A stretch of 64,000 bases of DNA from Pseudomonas sp. L5B5 (GCF_020520285.1 NZ_CP084742.1:1488001-1552000), one strand, 5' to 3'; positions 7,318 to 15,973 are shown, numbered from the stretch's first letter. The notes: a model not told the origin generated them from the letters alone. Numbers and translations are program-made.

Positions 7318-9120
7318 ATGCATCTGATTGCCTCCGAAGGAGCTGCGAGACTAGATCGTGCCGCCCCGAGTTTTTCGGTGGCGCCTACCCGGGCGGCCCT
7401 CCAGTCGCTGGGAGCGCCCTCGCGGACCACCAGCCACAGTGCAACCCGCCGACGCGCCCACGGCGAAGCACCCAGAGTACTGTTGTTTGTTCCACCCTAT
7501 ACACGCCTGGTCGAACCGGCGCCGGCAGGCAGTGCATTCACCAACATCGGTATCGACACCTTCGAGGTCATGAAACGTGCCGGCACACCCATCGGTTTGC
7601 TACGTATCGCCACAGTAGCCCGGCGTGCGGGCTACGACGTACAGATAGTCGATGCTCCGTTCGCCGGCTGGGAACAAGAATCACACCTGATCCCGGTGGA
7701 TCGTGGCCAGTTGTTGCGGTATGGACTGACCGACGAGCAGTTGCGCACCATTATCGAGACGGCCCAGCCGGACATCGTCGGCATCCAGTGCAACTACACC
7801 GTGCAATGGGGCAATGCGAGGGCCTTGGCCGACCTGGTCAAGTCCATCGACCCCAATCTGGTCTTGGTGACAGGAGGCGCGCATTCCAGTGGTGATTGGC
7901 AAAACGCATTGCTGGATTCGGCATTCGACTTCGTCCTGATCAATGAAGCCGATCGCGCCTTCACATTGTTGCTCGATGCACTGAGCCATCCTGGAGCAGA
8001 TATCCATGGTGTTCCAGGAGTGGCGTATCGAGGCCAGCAGGGTCAACTGATCCGCCCGTCACGTAAATCCAGCTACCTGAGCATCGTGCCAGCCCGCCAG
8101 GAACTGGATGAGCGATTGGGGGTGATGCCGTTGCCGGACTTCAGTTTCCTGGACATGAATCACTACCTGCAGCCCTATCACTCCTCGGGGGCCCGGGTGC
8201 ACAAGCACGGTGCCTGGGCGCAGATCTTCTCCACCATCGGTTGCAACGTGAACTGCAACTTCTGCTATATCCCCAAGATCAATGGCCCATGGCGAGCGTT
8301 GGGGCTGGACTGGTTCGACCTGCACCTGGCCGATCTGGTCAATCAAGGTGTCACTGAAGTCCTGATCGAGGACGACCACCTGATGCACGATCCCCTGTAC
8401 GCCATGGAGGTAGGGCGTCTGCTGAAAAAACACAACTTACCCTGGGTCGAGGAAGGCGGCTTGAGCCTGTTCAACCTCGTACTTCTGCATCAGGGAGAGC
8501 GCTTCCTCGCAGAGTTGGACGACAAGGAGTTAAGGAGCCCGCAATACCGCAATGTGATAGCGGCAATCAAAGGAGGCCTCACTGCACGTGAGTTCATTCG
8601 TTCGATTGCGGAAAACGGCTGTTACAACATCTACCTGGCAGTAGAAAGCGCCAACGAAGACAGCCTGGTCAATTCCAACAAATCGCGATTCAACGCAATC
8701 CAGCAGGCCACTTTCGAAATCATCGAAATATTCACCGAGCATGGGATTCAGGTAACCGGAGGATTCATGCTGGGATTCGTCAACCCTCCAGCTACACCTG
8801 GAGCCAAGCCGTTCATCGAGAGCCTGGAGCTGATAGAAAGAACCACGGACTATGCAGTCAGACTCATGGGAGCTGGCATGGCCTACGCCAACCCGTTCAT
8901 CGTCACGCCGATTCCCGGCACAGAGATGTGGGAGTACCAACAGCAATATGTGGTACGCCACTATGACAATGGTTGGTCCCATGAAAAAGCCACCATGGCG
9001 ACCGAGCTCTGGAGCGCCGAAGACATCGAAAAAGCCAGACTGGAACTGTTGGTCCGGGCCAATGGAGCAGATCGGGTTAAGGAGATGGTTCGTCGCGGCA
9101 CCTGGCCAGTAGATGCATAG
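7318..9120 (+). CDS. B12-binding-domain radical SAM protein of unknown function
   Basis: A 600-residue enzyme. Residues about 50-235 form a cobalamin-binding-type domain (TPIGLLRIATVARRAGYDVQ, then VLVTGGAHS, with no DxHxxG signature, as in class B radical SAM methylases). The radical SAM cluster motif is Cys309-x3-Cys313-x2-Cys316. The catalytic barrel runs to about residue 510, with a C-terminal helical tail. An ATG at 7318 has AAGGAA ten bases upstream; the first 48 residues are unlike any domain and a later start is possible. The reaction is unknown: methylation or another radical rearrangement of a small molecule. It is last in the AT-rich AraC/exporter/radical SAM module (29 of 60 G/C at 8641-8700). 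Confidence 0.88.
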   Translation: MHLIASEGAARLDRAAPSFSVAPTRAALQSLGAPSRTTSHSATRRRAHGEAPRVLLFVPPYTRLVEPAPAGSAFTNIGIDTFEVMKRAGTPIGLLRIATVARRAGYDVQIVDAPFAGWEQESHLIPVDRGQLLRYGLTDEQLRTIIETAQPDIVGIQCNYTVQWGNARALADLVKSIDPNLVLVTGGAHSSGDWQNALLDSAFDFVLINEADRAFTLLLDALSHPGADIHGVPGVAYRGQQGQLIRPSRKSSYLSIVPARQELDERLGVMPLPDFSFLDMNHYLQPYHSSGARVHKHGAWAQIFSTIGCNVNCNFCYIPKINGPWRALGLDWFDLHLADLVNQGVTEVLIEDDHLMHDPLYAMEVGRLLKKHNLPWVEEGGLSLFNLVLLHQGERFLAELDDKELRSPQYRNVIAAIKGGLTAREFIRSIAENGCYNIYLAVESANEDSLVNSNKSRFNAIQQATFEIIEIFTEHGIQVTGGFMLGFVNPPATPGAKPFIESLELIERTTDYAVRLMGAGMAYANPFIVTPIPGTEMWEYQQQYVVRHYDNGWSHEKATMATELWSAEDIEKARLELLVRANGADRVKEMVRRGTWPVDA

Positions 9121-9223
9121 ACTCGCCCCCAGCCAGTGATCCGCCACGTAAAATCCCGCTGGAGCAGGCTGCCACGGGCGTGGGATGATGCGCGCCTTCG
9201 ATCCAGATGCCCGGAGATTGTGC

Positions 9224-9802
9224 ATGTCATCCCTCGCTAGAAATGCCCTGGTCCTGGTGCTCGCCGCCGTGGCGGGCCTTGGTGCGCTGAACGCCGTGGC
9301 CGCCGGCAAATCCACTCCCCGCCAGGCCCCGGGAGAGAAGGTCGTGCTGCTCGACGGCAAGCTGGCCTTCACCCTGCCCAAGGACTTCAGTGCCTCAGCC
9401 CTGCCCGTGGGCGACCAGGACAGCGGCACTGCCGGCGCCAGCGGCACGTTGTACGCCAACGACAAGACCCGCACCGTGGTCATCGCGGCGCAGAACGGCA
9501 TTCCCAACGGGGCCCAGGTCAAGGACAACGACACGGCGTTTCTCGATGACGCGGCCGCCGGTTTCCTGGTCCAGCAGGTCCAGGCCCTGCCAGACTTCAA
9601 GAAACAGGCGCAAAAGAGCCTGACCCTCAAGGGCCTTGGCGTACGCCAGATCGACAGCACCGCCACCCAGGGTGGCGGCCTGACCTTGAACTCGACCCTG
9701 ATCGCCGGCTCCGGTAATCACATGGCGGTGATCCAGGTGATCTCCCGGGCCGCCGACAAAGCCGGGCATGCGGCGTTGATGAAGCAGATCCTCGGCCAGT
9801 GA
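9224..9802 (+). CDS. Secreted protein, DcrB-like
   Basis: A 192-residue protein with a clear signal peptide: a short positive N-terminus, a hydrophobic core rich in Val, Leu and Ala, and a likely cut after the Ala-Val-Ala-Ala near residue 26. The mature part (GEKVVLLDGKLAFTLPKDF, then LYANDKTRTVVIA) resembles DcrB-type periplasmic proteins, which are of unsettled function. The ATG at 9224 is preferred over 9185 because it puts the signal peptide at the N-terminus. GC content is back to the genome norm here, so this marks the right edge of the AT-rich module. Convergent with the esterase gene. Confidence 0.7.
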   Translation: MSSLARNALVLVLAAVAGLGALNAVAAGKSTPRQAPGEKVVLLDGKLAFTLPKDFSASALPVGDQDSGTAGASGTLYANDKTRTVVIAAQNGIPNGAQVKDNDTAFLDDAAAGFLVQQVQALPDFKKQAQKSLTLKGLGVRQIDSTATQGGGLTLNSTLIAGSGNHMAVIQVISRAADKAGHAALMKQILGQ

Positions 9803-9809
9803 CCCCGGT

Positions 9810-10526
9810 TCAGGGGGCGAGTGCGCGCAGCCAGCGATCCAGGTCCTGGATCTCCACTTCGCTGATGCTGTGGCCCATCCCCGGATAGGCATGGAACTGC
9901 GGCTCCAGGGCCAACCCGCGCAATAGCCGGTTGGCCTCCACGCCATCGCTGTAGGGCAAACGCTGGTCGCTGGTGCCATGGCCGATGAAGATCCCTAGGC
10001 GCTGCAACCCTGGCTCGCTCCTGAGCTGCGAGGCCAGCAGCGGCAGGATCTTCCCGCTCAGGGCCGCGATACCCCGTACCGACTGCGGGTGATGCAGCCC
10101 CACTTCATAGGCCATCGCCGCCCCCTGGCTGAAGCCCACCAGCACCACCTTGCCAGGCTCGGTGTGATACTTGGCTGCAGCTGCGCGGACAAACTGCTCG
10201 ATCAACCGGGCGCTGCTGGCCAGGTCCTCGCTGACGCCGTCATAGGCGCCCTGCCCCTGGCGCCGGAACCACTGGAAGCTGTCGTCGTCCAGGGCCTGCG
10301 GCGCCCGCACCGAGAGGTAGGTGTAGGCCTGCGGCAAGCGCTGGTGCAGGCCGAACAGGTCGGCCTCATTGCTGCCGTAACCATGCAGGAAGATCACCAG
10401 CGGCTGATCGCGGCTGTCCGCCGGGGCCTGCTCCAGGTAACGCAACGGCAAGTCGTCATGCAGTGGGGTGTCGGCGTGAACGAAAGGTGCGGCCAACAAG
10501 GCCAGTAACGCCAGGCAGCGAATCAT
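9810..10526 (-). CDS. Secreted alpha/beta-hydrolase, carboxylesterase/phospholipase type
   Basis: A 238-residue esterase with an N-terminal signal peptide (residues 1-18, cut after the His-Ala). The oxyanion loop FLHGYGSNEAD is at about 46-56, the nucleophile elbow is GFSQGA with Ser133, and the catalytic His is in the C-terminal GMGHS. This fits the carboxylesterase 2 / lysophospholipase (Abhydrolase_2) family. It probably acts in the periplasm on short-chain esters; the substrate is not predictable. It ends seven bases from the end of the convergent DcrB-like gene and appears to be transcribed alone. Confidence 0.87.
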   Translation of the reverse strand: MIRCLALLALLAAPFVHADTPLHDDLPLRYLEQAPADSRDQPLVIFLHGYGSNEADLFGLHQRLPQAYTYLSVRAPQALDDDSFQWFRRQGQGAYDGVSEDLASSARLIEQFVRAAAAKYHTEPGKVVLVGFSQGAAMAYEVGLHHPQSVRGIAALSGKILPLLASQLRSEPGLQRLGIFIGHGTSDQRLPYSDGVEANRLLRGLALEPQFHAYPGMGHSISEVEIQDLDRWLRALAP

Positions 10527-10611
10527 CTACGGCTCCTTGCTTGGAAAAAATCAACGGCCAGAGCCTGGCATTGCCGGTCTGGCGGGGTCCGACTCACCTG
10601 CTCAAGCGCAG

Positions 10612-11001
10612 CTACCGGGTGTGCCCCCGGCCAGGGTATTGGCGCCAGGCCAGCGGCGCCAGCAACAGCACCGCCAACAAAAAGCCCACCTGGGACAGAT
10701 AGAAGGTGGCCAGCCACTGGTTGTGGACGGCGACATAGACGCTGTTATGCAGCACGTCCAGCAGGATGATCGCCAGGGTCAGCGCCAGCCCCCAGCGCGG
10801 GCGCCACCACAACAGCACCACCGCCAGCGGGTCGAACAGCGTCAATGAGCCCCAGAAGGCTCGGCTGGCCAGGGGTGTATCGATGCCGTAGCCGTAGTCC
10901 CAGAGCAAGCCGTGGGCAAAGGCTGCGTGCAGATGATTGAAGGTCGCCGCCAGCAGGCACAGGGTGAACAGCAGGCGGATGCACAGGGACAATCGGGACA
11001 T
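10612..11001 (-). CDS. Small integral membrane protein, function unknown
   Basis: A 129-residue protein with four predicted membrane segments (about 7-27, 48-66, 70-92 and 99-118). It has no catalytic motif that I recognise. Charged residues cluster between segments 2 and 3 (WWRPRWG) and at the C-terminus, which fits an inner-membrane four-helix bundle. It lies 92 bases downstream of the AotO-like gene and 85 bases upstream of the esterase gene on the same strand. An operon is possible but not shown by the spacing. Confidence 0.65.
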   Translation of the reverse strand: MSRLSLCIRLLFTLCLLAATFNHLHAAFAHGLLWDYGYGIDTPLASRAFWGSLTLFDPLAVVLLWWRPRWGLALTLAIILLDVLHNSVYVAVHNQWLATFYLSQVGFLLAVLLLAPLAWRQYPGRGHTR

Positions 11002-11093
11002 GACTTGAACTCAGATGATGGCGACAGCCGACGGCTCGACGAGAGGCCGGTTGCAAGCTCCGCTGCAGACGCTCCGGGGCTTGCAACAGGGTG

Positions 11094-12206
11094 TCAGTCG
11101 TTGACCAGCTTGCCTTCACGAATGGCTTCGCGCCCGGCCACCTTGGCCAGCCAGATACCCGGCTGGGTGTAGCGTCCCCGATCCAGGGCGAACAGCACGC
11201 CACGGGTGCCGGCACGCACGGTGCTCACCTGGTCGCTCAAGGGGTCGACCACCTCGAACAGGGCGTCACCACGCTCGACCCACTCTCCGGCTTCGCGCAG
11301 GAAACTGACCACGCCATGATGCGGGGCGAACAGGTACTGGGTGCCCTCGAAAGGCATGCCTTCGCAGCAGTCCTGCGGCGCAGCCGGCCACTCGCCGTCG
11401 ATCAGCCCCTGACCGGCGAGAAAGCCCAGGATGGCTTCACAGTTGGCCCGCGCCTGCTCCACCCGAGTGTCGCCCATGCTGCCCAGTTCCAGGGTGGTGG
11501 CGAGGTTGGCCAGGGGAATCGCCGCACGGGGGAAATCCCGGGCCAGGCGCAACCAGGGCGATGAGCAGGACTCATCGAAGGAACTGCCGCCAGAGTCTTC
11601 GCACAGCAGCGCCACGCCGGCCTTCAGCCGCGCGGCCAGGGGCTGCCACTGGGGCCAGTGCTGGGGCAAGGCATACAGATGGATCGCCGCCTCGAAATCG
11701 CAGTGCAGGTCGAGGGTGATGTCGGCGTCGCAGGCGTGGCGCAGCAACAGGCGATGCAAGGCTTGCAGCTGCGACGACGGGGGCGGTAGCTCGTCCAGCA
11801 CCTGGACCATGGTGCGGCGGATCAAGGCAACGTTGGCCAGCGCATCGTCCCCCAGGCGCTTGCCGATCCGATCCCCCACCGGGCCGCTGAGTTCGACGAA
11901 GGCGCGGTTGAAGTTCTTGCCACTGCCCAGTTCGAAGCGGCCCAGGTGATTGCCCTGTACCTGCTGGTCAAGACCGATGGGGTTGGCCACCGGCACCAGC
12001 TCCACCGTGCATTGCAGGCGGCCCTGGCGTTCCAGGGACTCCAGGCGCTGCTTGAGCTCCCAGGCGGTACGCATCCCCGGCAGCTCGTCGGCGTGCAGGC
12101 TGGCCTGGATATACACCTTGCGCGGGCCGCTACCGAAGCGGAACACGCTGAGCTGGCGCGAAGTGCCCAGGTGGCCCCAGGGCAGGGAGTGGTCGATGCG
12201 TTGCAT
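11094..12206 (-). CDS. AotO-like succinylglutamate desuccinylase/aspartoacylase-family protein
   Basis: A 370-residue M14-type zinc amidohydrolase of the AstE/aspartoacylase family. The expected metal ligands are His38 and Glu41 in SLHADE and His168 in LDLHCD. The last 80 residues form a beta-rich lipoyl-like domain seen in this branch. The start at 12206 has GGAG five bases upstream; the frame is open to 12296 but that part covers the terminator hairpin. It follows a polar amino-acid binding protein gene, the same pairing as aotJ and aotO in the P. aeruginosa arginine/ornithine uptake operon. The true substrate of AotO-type proteins is not established. Confidence 0.82.
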   Translation of the reverse strand: MQRIDHSLPWGHLGTSRQLSVFRFGSGPRKVYIQASLHADELPGMRTAWELKQRLESLERQGRLQCTVELVPVANPIGLDQQVQGNHLGRFELGSGKNFNRAFVELSGPVGDRIGKRLGDDALANVALIRRTMVQVLDELPPPSSQLQALHRLLLRHACDADITLDLHCDFEAAIHLYALPQHWPQWQPLAARLKAGVALLCEDSGGSSFDESCSSPWLRLARDFPRAAIPLANLATTLELGSMGDTRVEQARANCEAILGFLAGQGLIDGEWPAAPQDCCEGMPFEGTQYLFAPHHGVVSFLREAGEWVERGDALFEVVDPLSDQVSTVRAGTRGVLFALDRGRYTQPGIWLAKVAGREAIREGKLVND

Positions 12207-12253
12207 GGCGGCTCCGGAAAAAAGACGTGGCGCAGGATAAAACAGCCGCGCAC

Positions 12254-12293
12254 AAAAAAGGTGGCGATCGAGAAGCCGGTCGCCACCTTTTTT
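12254..12293 (-). terminator. Rho-independent terminator/attenuator after the binding-protein gene
   Basis: A perfect 14-bp inverted repeat, AAAAAAGGTGGCGA against TCGCCACCTTTTTT, with a 12-base loop. On the minus strand it lies between the stop of the binding-protein gene and the start of the AotO-like gene. Because the stem ends in T6 on either strand it can work both ways. Partial termination here would make the binding protein more abundant than the deacylase, a common arrangement in amino-acid uptake operons. Confidence 0.9.
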
Positions 12294-12305
12294 CATGCCA
12301 GCGGC

Positions 12306-13085
12306 TTACTCGCCGTAGACGTCGAAGTCGAAGTACTTGTCTTGTACCTCCTTGTACTTGCCATTGGCGCGGATCTCGGTGATGGCGGTGTTGAATTTCT
12401 CCACCAGCTCCTTGTCACCCTTGCGCACGGCGATGCCCGCACCGCCACCGAAGTATTTCGGATCGTTGTACTCGGGACCGACGAAGGCAAAGCCCTTGCC
12501 GGCGTCGGTCTTGAGGAAACCGTCGTCGAGGTTGACCGAGTCCGCCAGCAGCGCGTCAACGCGACCGGACACCATGTCCAGGTTGGCTTCCTGCTGGGAG
12601 CCGTAGCGCACCAGGTCGATCCCGGCCGGCACCAGCACCTCGGTGGCGAAGCGGTCATGGGTGCTGGCGCGCAACACGCCAACCTTCTTGCCCTTGAGCT
12701 CGGTCAGCGGGTCCTTGATGGTGGTCCCGGCCTTCATCACGAAACGGGCTGGGGTGTGGTAGTACTTGATGGTGAAGTCGACGTTCTTCTTGCGATCGTC
12801 GGTGATGGTCATGGACGACAGGATGGCGTCGATCTTCTTCACCTTCAGCGCCGGAATCAGGCCGTCGAACTCCTGCTCGACCCAGGTGCACTTGGCTTTC
12901 ATCTGCTCGCACAGGGCGTTGCCCAGGTCCACGTCGAAACCGGTGAGCTTGCCGTCGGGGGTCTTCATCGAGAATGGCGGATAGCCGGCTTCGATGCCGA
13001 TGCGGATCGGCTTGGCCTCGTCGGCCGAAGCGGTGAAGGAAAACAGTGACAGTGCCAGGGCACCGAACAGCACAACTTTGTTCAT
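12306..13085 (-). CDS. Amino-acid ABC transporter periplasmic binding protein (Arg/Lys/ornithine type, AotJ-like)
   Basis: A 259-residue periplasmic binding protein with a signal peptide cut after Ser-Ala near residue 21. The mature start ([33 protein letters not shown]) is the family 3 solute-binding signature, and the Lys/Arg/ornithine group is favoured by the overall match to ArgT/AotJ. No permease or ATPase gene is adjacent, so it must use another transporter's membrane parts or those encoded elsewhere. A two-half-site ArgR operator lies about 90-130 bp upstream, which supports arginine-responsive control. Confidence 0.88.
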   Translation of the reverse strand: MNKVVLFGALALSLFSFTASADEAKPIRIGIEAGYPPFSMKTPDGKLTGFDVDLGNALCEQMKAKCTWVEQEFDGLIPALKVKKIDAILSSMTITDDRKKNVDFTIKYYHTPARFVMKAGTTIKDPLTELKGKKVGVLRASTHDRFATEVLVPAGIDLVRYGSQQEANLDMVSGRVDALLADSVNLDDGFLKTDAGKGFAFVGPEYNDPKYFGGGAGIAVRKGDKELVEKFNTAITEIRANGKYKEVQDKYFDFDVYGE

Positions 13086-13432
13086 TTATAGCTCCAGGAG
13101 ACGGAGGTTTCTTGTTGGCAGAATTCGATTGTGGGCAAATCGAAGTGGCCAGCAGTCTAGAGCGGCTCCCGGGATGCAAATTATGTTTATGCGACAAATA
13201 CTTATAAAAATAACGCAGCCTTGATCCAGGTCGTTTTTCACCGCCCCGGGGTGGTGCAGCGGCCTGCGCAAGGCTCGATATTCGCCTCCAAACGATGCAG
13301 CCCAGGCAGCACGGTCCACCTGATACCCCGCGCGTTACGGGCGCTGCGCACCCGGTCGCAGCCTCGCAGGCTCGGCAGCGGCTACAACAGGCGGTACGGG
13401 CCGCACGCGATAGACCTGAGGCTGCGCAGGGC
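13086..13432. other. Intergenic space: promoter of the binding-protein gene plus one REP element
   Basis: No gene is visible in these 347 bases. The left part is AT-rich and holds the promoter region and the ArgR-like sites. The right part, 13331-13388, is a REP of the GTAGCCGCTGCC family in reverse (ending CGGCAGCGGCTACA), here without a clear full partner arm. Confidence 0.7.
13176..13217 (-). promoter_or_regulatory. Candidate ArgR operator (two half-sites)
   Basis: Read on the minus strand, a half-site TGTCGC-N8-AA-N5 is exact at 13196 down to 13176. It is preceded 21 bases upstream by a weaker one, TGCGTT-N8-AA-N5, starting at 13217. The known Pseudomonas ArgR half-site is TGTCGC-N6-8-AA-N5, used in tandem with about this spacing. 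It lies upstream of the AotJ-like binding-protein gene. Confidence 0.65.
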
Positions 13433-14194
13433 TCAGTCCTCGGGCTTGCGCAGCAGGTAGGTGTCCATGATCCAGCCATGGGCCTGGCGCGCCTCGAGGC
13501 GAACGCGACGGATCTCGTCGGCGACCTCATCGAGGCGGCCGGCAATGAGGATTTCATCCGCCGTGCCCAGGTAGGCGCCCCAGTAGATGTCCAGGTCCTG
13601 GTTGCGCAGTTGCCGATAGGAGTCTTCGGCATCGAGCATCACCACCCGGGTGTCGGCATCACCGCCCTGCCCCGCCGCCAGGCGCCGGCCGGTGGTGATC
13701 TCCAGCGAGCGACCGATACGATTCAGCGGCACCTTGTGCTGCGCGGCCAGGGCCTGGACGCTGGTGATCCCGGGGATCACCTGGTATTCGAACTGCGCCG
13801 CGCCACTGGCCAGGATCTGCTGCAGGATGCGCAAGGTGCTGTCGTACAGCGCTGGATCGCCCCAGGCCAGGAATGCCCCGGTCTGGCCTTCCGCCAGTTC
13901 CTGGTTGATCAGGTGCTCGAAGACGTGCTGCTTGTCGCGGTTCAGGGCCTGGACGCTGGCCTGGTAATCCACGTCGCCACGCTCGCGTTCCGGGGTCCGA
14001 GCCTCGACGAAACGAAAGGGACGCTCGGTGAGGTAGCGCTCGCACAACTCGCGGCGCAGATCGATCAGCGAATCCTTGCTCGGTCCCTTGTCCATCAGGA
14101 ACACCACATCGCAGCGATTGAGGGCCTTGATCGCCTGGATGGTGATGTAGTCGGGGTGGCCGGCGCCGATGCCGATGACCAGGAGGGTTTTCAT
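13433..14194 (-). CDS. cobF: Precorrin-6A synthase (deacetylating)
   Basis: A 253-residue SAM-dependent methyltransferase of the cobalamin pathway. CobF methylates precorrin-5 at C-1 with loss of acetate in the aerobic route. The N-terminal GIGAGHPDYITIQAIKAL is the CobF form of the tetrapyrrole methylase signature, and the length is right for the family. AGGAGG lies upstream of the ATG at 14194. Other cob genes are not adjacent apart from a histidine phosphatase gene upstream on the same strand; scattered cob genes are normal in Pseudomonas. No riboswitch was found in front of it. Confidence 0.93.
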   Translation of the reverse strand: MKTLLVIGIGAGHPDYITIQAIKALNRCDVVFLMDKGPSKDSLIDLRRELCERYLTERPFRFVEARTPERERGDVDYQASVQALNRDKQHVFEHLINQELAEGQTGAFLAWGDPALYDSTLRILQQILASGAAQFEYQVIPGITSVQALAAQHKVPLNRIGRSLEITTGRRLAAGQGGDADTRVVMLDAEDSYRQLRNQDLDIYWGAYLGTADEILIAGRLDEVADEIRRVRLEARQAHGWIMDTYLLRKPED

Positions 14195-14272
14195 GGGAGG
14201 TGATTCTCGCTGCTGTACCAGCGGGCCAGTATGAGCTGCTTTAGCCTCGGGAGAAATGCCTGCCGCCGATGC

Positions 14273-14836
14273 TCATGGACGGCCATCCAGGCGCAGGCGC
14301 CAGCGCCCGGCATGGCTCAGGTCCAGGCGCGACAGGGGCTCGATGTCGATCAGGTGGAAACTGTGCAGCGGCCCCTGCAAGACCTCGCACATTGCCGCGC
14401 GCATGACCCATGGATGCGTCACCGCCAGCCAGTGTCCGGGGCGCTGCGCCAGTTGCTCCAGCCAGTGGGCTACGCGCTGGCAGAGCTGCGCCACCGACTC
14501 GCCCCCCGGCGGGGCTTGCCGCGGGTCCGCCAGCCAGGCCTGCAAGGCCTGTGGCTGCTGCTCGTGCAGGGTCTCGAGGGACTGCCCCTGCCAGTCGCCG
14601 AAGGCACAGTCGCGCAGGGCCTGCTCCACCTGGTAGCTGGCGCTGAACAGCGCGGCGGTCTGCCGGGTGCGCAACTCCGGACCGCACACCACCCGGGTGC
14701 TGCGCTTGAGCTCGGCGGCGCGGCTCGAGGCCTGGGCCTGCCAATCCATGTCCAGGGGTTCGTCCAGGGGCAAGCGTGCCAATTTCTGGGCAGCGGTACG
14801 GGCATGGCAGATGAGCGTCAGACGGGTGGCCTGCAC
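14273..14836 (-). CDS. Histidine phosphatase-family protein with altered first motif
   Basis: A 187-residue protein of the histidine phosphatase superfamily (cobC/phosphoglycerate mutase-like). The usual Arg-His-Gly motif is replaced by Cys-His-Ala at residues 10-12, so the phospho-accepting His11 is kept but the phosphate-binding Arg before it is lost. The later RTRQTA, FGDWQG and VTHPWVMRA motifs look normal. Start chosen at GTG 14836, with GGAG about eight bases upstream; the longer open frame runs into the divergent promoter region. It sits 78 bases upstream of cobF on the same strand, so a role in cobalamin synthesis (alpha-ribazole phosphatase) is possible but not shown. Confidence 0.75.
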   Translation of the reverse strand: MQATRLTLICHARTAAQKLARLPLDEPLDMDWQAQASSRAAELKRSTRVVCGPELRTRQTAALFSASYQVEQALRDCAFGDWQGQSLETLHEQQPQALQAWLADPRQAPPGGESVAQLCQRVAHWLEQLAQRPGHWLAVTHPWVMRAAMCEVLQGPLHSFHLIDIEPLSRLDLSHAGRWRLRLDGRP

Positions 14837-15039
14837 GGGCAGTGCTCCGAGGGAAATGGCGACCGGGCATGCTACACCCCTAGCGCTGGCGCTGGCTCGT
14901 AGCGTAATCCTGCGGCCGGTGCGAGGGTGTCGGGTGAACCTGATTGTTACCCGGCGCAGGTTCTCATGCGCGGCATCGAGCGGCACCCGACCAAGCCCTG
15001 TTCCAGAGCATTTCGCCATCATTGGAAAATTCACTGGAC

Positions 15040-15057
15040 ATGTAACGTTCATTACAT
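15040..15057. promoter_or_regulatory. Palindromic operator candidate for the RpiR regulator
   Basis: ATGTAA-N6-TTACAT is a perfect 6+6 palindrome 59 bases upstream of the RpiR gene. RpiR-family proteins such as HexR bind TGTAA-N5-TTACA-like sites, so autoregulation is plausible. A second weaker palindrome, TTTCAG-N6-CTGAAA, lies at 15067-15084, closer to the start codon. Confidence 0.5.
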
Positions 15058-15116
15058 AAATATCGTTTTCAGCTTTTTCTGAAACAAAAACTACACTTGA
15101 CCTGTAAACCGCCCCG

Positions 15117-15971
15117 ATGCCTTCTCTCAGAGACCTGATCACCGACCCCGCCCTCGACCTGACGCCTTCGGAGCGCAAGGTGGTGCGAGCCCTGCTCGAC
15201 CACTACCCGCGCAACGGCCTGGGCCCCATGTCGCGCCTGGCGGAACACGCCGGGGTCAGTGACCCCACCATCGTGCGTCTGGTCAAGAAGCTGGGGTTCA
15301 GCGGCTACGGCGAATTCCAGGACGCCCTGCTCAGCGACATGGATGACCGCCTGCGTTCCCCCAGCACCCTGCTGCACCCCCGGACCCAGGTGGCCCAGGG
15401 CGATACTTGGGGCCGCTACCTGGCCGACAGCCAGCGCACCCTGCAGGACACCCAGGCGCTGACCCAGCCCGAAGACATCCGCGTACTCATGGACTGGCTG
15501 CTGGACCACCGGCATTCGGTGCACTGCTTCGGCGGGCGCTTCAGCAGCTTCCTGGCCCAGTACCTGCTCAACCACCTGCGCCTGATGCGCCCGGGCTGCC
15601 ACTTCCTCGAAGACAACGCGCAACTGCCGGACCGCTTGTTCGACGTGCAGCGCCAGGACGTGGTGCTGCTGTTCGACTACCGCCGCTACCAGACCCAGGC
15701 CCTGCGCGTGGCCAGCGCAGCCAAGGCGCGCAATGCCCGGGTGGTGCTGTTCACCGATATCTATGCCTCACCCCTGCGCGAGCTGGCGGACCTGATCATC
15801 AGTGCGCCGGTGGAGTCGCTGTCGCCCTTCGACACCCTGGTGCCGGCACTGGCCCAGGTCGAGGCGCTGATTGCCTGCCTGACTCCGCGCAGTTCCCATC
15901 TTGATCAACGCCTGGAGGGCATCGACGCCCTGCGGGCCGAATTCGCCACACACGTGCTGGAGGAGAAATAA
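15117..15971 (+). CDS. MurR/RpiR-family transcriptional regulator
   Basis: A 284-residue regulator. The RpiR helix-turn-helix covers about residues 15-75 (SRLAEHAGVSDPTIVRLVKK), and a sugar-isomerase (SIS) domain follows from about residue 120 to 260. RpiR proteins in Pseudomonas control sugar or amino-acid breakdown, with the SIS domain sensing a metabolite. It starts a gene set that runs without opposing genes to 22540 and ends two bases before the isochorismatase gene, so it is co-transcribed with that set. A palindromic operator candidate lies upstream. Confidence 0.9.
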   Translation: MPSLRDLITDPALDLTPSERKVVRALLDHYPRNGLGPMSRLAEHAGVSDPTIVRLVKKLGFSGYGEFQDALLSDMDDRLRSPSTLLHPRTQVAQGDTWGRYLADSQRTLQDTQALTQPEDIRVLMDWLLDHRHSVHCFGGRFSSFLAQYLLNHLRLMRPGCHFLEDNAQLPDRLFDVQRQDVVLLFDYRRYQTQALRVASAAKARNARVVLFTDIYASPLRELADLIISAPVESLSPFDTLVPALAQVEALIACLTPRSSHLDQRLEGIDALRAEFATHVLEEK

Positions 15972-15973
15972 GG

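Noticed and set aside
14195..14272. Cobalamin riboswitch in front of cobF
   Set aside because: The 78-base gap is too short and has none of the aptamer core that is plain at 22765.
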